DNA of 7,236 bases from the NCBI GenBank assembly GCA_016939345.1, contig JAFGHG010000216.1, forward strand, positions 1 through 7,236, given 5' to 3'. A model generated the notes under the pieces. It saw only the letters and a list, made by a program, of their open reading frames with translations. It searched no databases and was not told the DNA's origin. This document shows, piece after piece, positions 5,738 through 7,236 of this stretch. Every line of letters begins with the position of its first letter. Position 1 is the first letter of the stretch. Origin of the DNA: Candidatus Omnitrophota bacterium. Its GTDB lineage: Bacteria; Omnitrophota; Gorgyraeia; Duberdicusellales; 4484-171. Both the position numbers and the translations under genes were made by a program.

Positions 5738-7015
5738 ATGGATAAAAAAGAAGAGTTTGATTTTAATCTTGAGTTTATCAAATTGAACCAGGAAATGGCT
5801 GTATTAAAGGTAAAGCTGGCCAACCAGGAGTGGGCCAGCAAGAAGACCAACGACGGCATAAAAATCCTTTATAAAGAGCTTGAGAAAAAAAATCAGGAAT
5901 TAAAAAAGCTTGATCAGCTTAAGTCAGAATTCATATCCATGGTCTCTCATGAACTTCGAACCCCTCTTACTACCATACGAGAGTCGGTTTCCCAGGTTCT
6001 CGACGGCATACTAGGCGATACTACTGAAGCTCAAAGAGAATTCCTTTCTATCTGCCTTGAAGATATAGATCGCTTAAGGAGGATAATCGATAATCTTCTT
6101 GATATATCTAAGATCGAGGCCGGAAAAATAAAATTAAAAAAAGCCTCTTATGATCTCGTAGAGCTGGCCAGAGGCCTTATTCTTACCTTTACCCCCAGGG
6201 TCAGCAGCAAGGGCCTGCAGCTATTTCTGAGCGCCGGCAGTCCTAAAATCCAGACTTTTTTTGACCGTGATAAAATAATACAGGTTTTCCATAATCTTAT
6301 AGGCAACGCTTTAAAATTTACTTCTTCGGGTTTTATATTGATAACCTTGAACGAAAAAGATTCAAACATAGAATGTTCTGTTTCTGATTCAGGCCCGGGC
6401 ATATCTGAGGATGACCTGCCCAAGGTCTTTACCCGCTTTCAGCAGTTCGGCCGCACCCCTGGACCGGGGGAAAAGGGAACCGGTCTTGGTCTAGCCATAA
6501 GCAAAGGAATAATACAACTACATAAGGGCCAGATATGGGTTGAAAGCCCTCCGGTATCCCCTCTTGAGCATGAAGCCACATCTCAGAAGACAAACCTGGA
6601 CACAAAGACCAATCCAGGCACAGCTTTTGTTTTTACTCTGCCTAAATATTCTTATAGGCAGTTTTTTGAAGAATCTATTCTTGAAGCCTTAAATGACTCT
6701 TTGAAAGAGGAGGCGGCTTTCGCCCTTGCCAGATTTACTTTTGAATGCGGCCTCAAAGATTCAGCTCTCCATGATAATTTTATCGATAATATCCAGGCCA
6801 AGATAAAGGATAATAGCCCGGTTAAATTATCCTTTATAGGCAAAGAGCGAAATTCAGTATTTTTAATCTTTAAATCAGAAAATGAAGAGGGTACTGCGCA
6901 GGTAATAAAAAAGATAAAGTCATTATTGCCTGATTTGATGATAAAAACTGATATTTCACAATATCCCCAGGATGGTTTTAGCCCAGGGGAATTGATATCA
7001 AATCTTGATAAATAG
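5738..7015 (+). CDS. soluble histidine kinase with C-terminal GGDEF-like degenerate domain
   Basis: This 425-residue kinase has no signal peptide or membrane helix and no PAS or GAF sensor. Residues 1-65 are a charged helix, probably a coiled coil, that runs into HisKA with the phospho-acceptor H71 in SHELRTPL. The ATPase has HNLIGNALKF (185-194), DSGPGI (217-222), FTRFQQFGR (231-239) and GTGLGL (247-252), so catalysis looks intact. Between IWVES (266-270) and GTAFVFTLP (294-302) about 19 extra polar residues are inserted. After that, 304-425 form an added domain resembling a shortened GGDEF fold: a helix, a strand (FALARFTFE, 328-336), LSFIGKERNSVFLIF (364-378) where GGDEF would be, a helix, and a closing YPQDGFSPGELI (409-420). 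The GGDEF residues themselves are missing, so no diguanylate cyclase activity is expected. AAGAGG (5724-5729) sets the start. Input probably comes through the receiver encoded just upstream or through the C-terminal domain; both are inferences. Confidence 0.88.
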   Translation: MDKKEEFDFNLEFIKLNQEMAVLKVKLANQEWASKKTNDGIKILYKELEKKNQELKKLDQLKSEFISMVSHELRTPLTTIRESVSQVLDGILGDTTEAQREFLSICLEDIDRLRRIIDNLLDISKIEAGKIKLKKASYDLVELARGLILTFTPRVSSKGLQLFLSAGSPKIQTFFDRDKIIQVFHNLIGNALKFTSSGFILITLNEKDSNIECSVSDSGPGISEDDLPKVFTRFQQFGRTPGPGEKGTGLGLAISKGIIQLHKGQIWVESPPVSPLEHEATSQKTNLDTKTNPGTAFVFTLPKYSYRQFFEESILEALNDSLKEEAAFALARFTFECGLKDSALHDNFIDNIQAKIKDNSPVKLSFIGKERNSVFLIFKSENEEGTAQVIKKIKSLLPDLMIKTDISQYPQDGFSPGELISNLDK

Positions 7016-7041
7016 AAATGTTTGAATTTATCAAAATGTAT

Positions 7042-7047
7042 TATAAT
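7042..7047 (+). promoter_or_regulatory. possible -10 box before the last receiver gene
   Basis: A perfect TATAAT lies 10 bases before the ATG at 7058. The best upstream boxes, TTGAAT (7022-7027, 14-base gap) and TGTTTG (7019-7024, 17-base gap), are either too close or weak. If used, the transcript would begin about four bases before the start codon. The 42-base gap to the preceding gene also allows simple read-through. Confidence 0.3.
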
Positions 7048-7057
7048 ATACAGAGTT

Positions 7058-7236
7058 ATGAGAAGAAAGATACTTATTGCTGATGATGAGCCAAATATCG
7101 TAAGGTTATTAGCATCGAGATTAAAAGCCAATAATTTTGAGGTGATAGTTGCCAGCGATGCCATGCAAGCTGTGATGAAGGCTCATCAAGAGAGGCCTGA
7201 TCTGATAATTTTAGATATCAGGATGCCGGCCGGCGG
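7058..7236 (+). CDS. response regulator, receiver domain, partial (cut by window end)
   Basis: The first 59 codons are present, with the frame open to the last base, so the gene continues beyond the window. The product begins MRRKILIADDEPNI and ends in LIILDIRMPAG, a typical receiver N-terminal half with acidic residues D9 and D10 and phospho-acceptor D53. It starts 42 bases after the soluble kinase and is likely its partner or part of the same pathway. No good ribosome site precedes the ATG (only a weak AGAG at 7052-7055). Whether an output domain such as DNA-binding, GGDEF or another kinase follows cannot be seen here. Confidence 0.88.
   Translation, partial: MRRKILIADDEPNIVRLLASRLKANNFEVIVASDAMQAVMKAHQERPDLIILDIRMPAG

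Noticed and set aside
6647..7012. Active diguanylate cyclase at the end of the soluble kinase
   Set aside because: The GGDEF signature and the metal-binding and substrate motifs are absent. Only a fold-level resemblance remains.
6652..7164. Minus-strand open frame of 170 codons opposite the end of the soluble kinase
   Set aside because: It overlaps the kinase C-terminus and the start of the next receiver gene, both supported on the plus strand. Its translation looks like compositional noise with no recognisable motif.

Overview
The window looks like a chromosomal segment of an uncultured, moderately AT-rich Gram-negative-type bacterium. It carries a lipoprotein signal on a BepA/LoiP-like M48 protease, strong AGGAGG ribosome sites and sigma70-type TATAAT boxes. 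The gene style (single-domain receivers, cytoplasmic kinases, AT-leaning codons with many ATA and AGA/AGG) would fit a lineage such as Omnitrophota. That placement is an impression from style, not something the sequence proves.

All genes lie on the + strand. Region 1 (1-1294) is a good sigma70-like promoter and a complete NADPH-type iron-containing alcohol dehydrogenase of the butanol dehydrogenase/YqhD group, with all four expected metal ligands. Region 2 (1295-1454) is an intergenic spacer filled by an imperfect inverted repeat with internal GGTAAC/GGTTAC copies. Region 3 (1455-3323) holds an M48 lipoprotein metalloprotease and a stomatin/slipin-type SPFH membrane protein. Between them is a spacer (2247-2415) with two back-to-back inverted repeats, and a clear rho-independent terminator closes the region. 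Together these two genes suggest envelope protein quality control.

Region 4 (3324-7236) is a signalling cluster. A promoter immediately after the terminator leads into a membrane-bound histidine kinase with a Cache-like periplasmic sensor and HAMP. Then come a CheY-sized stand-alone receiver, a soluble histidine kinase with an odd C-terminal domain, and the first 59 codons of another receiver protein cut by the window end. The order kinase-receiver-kinase-receiver with short spacers suggests a multistep or branched two-component pathway. No DNA-binding or enzymatic output domain is visible in the window.

The most unusual coding feature is the last ~120 residues of the second kinase. I read them as a shortened, catalytically dead GGDEF-like fold. 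No tRNA, rRNA, CRISPR array, insertion sequence or phage gene was seen.
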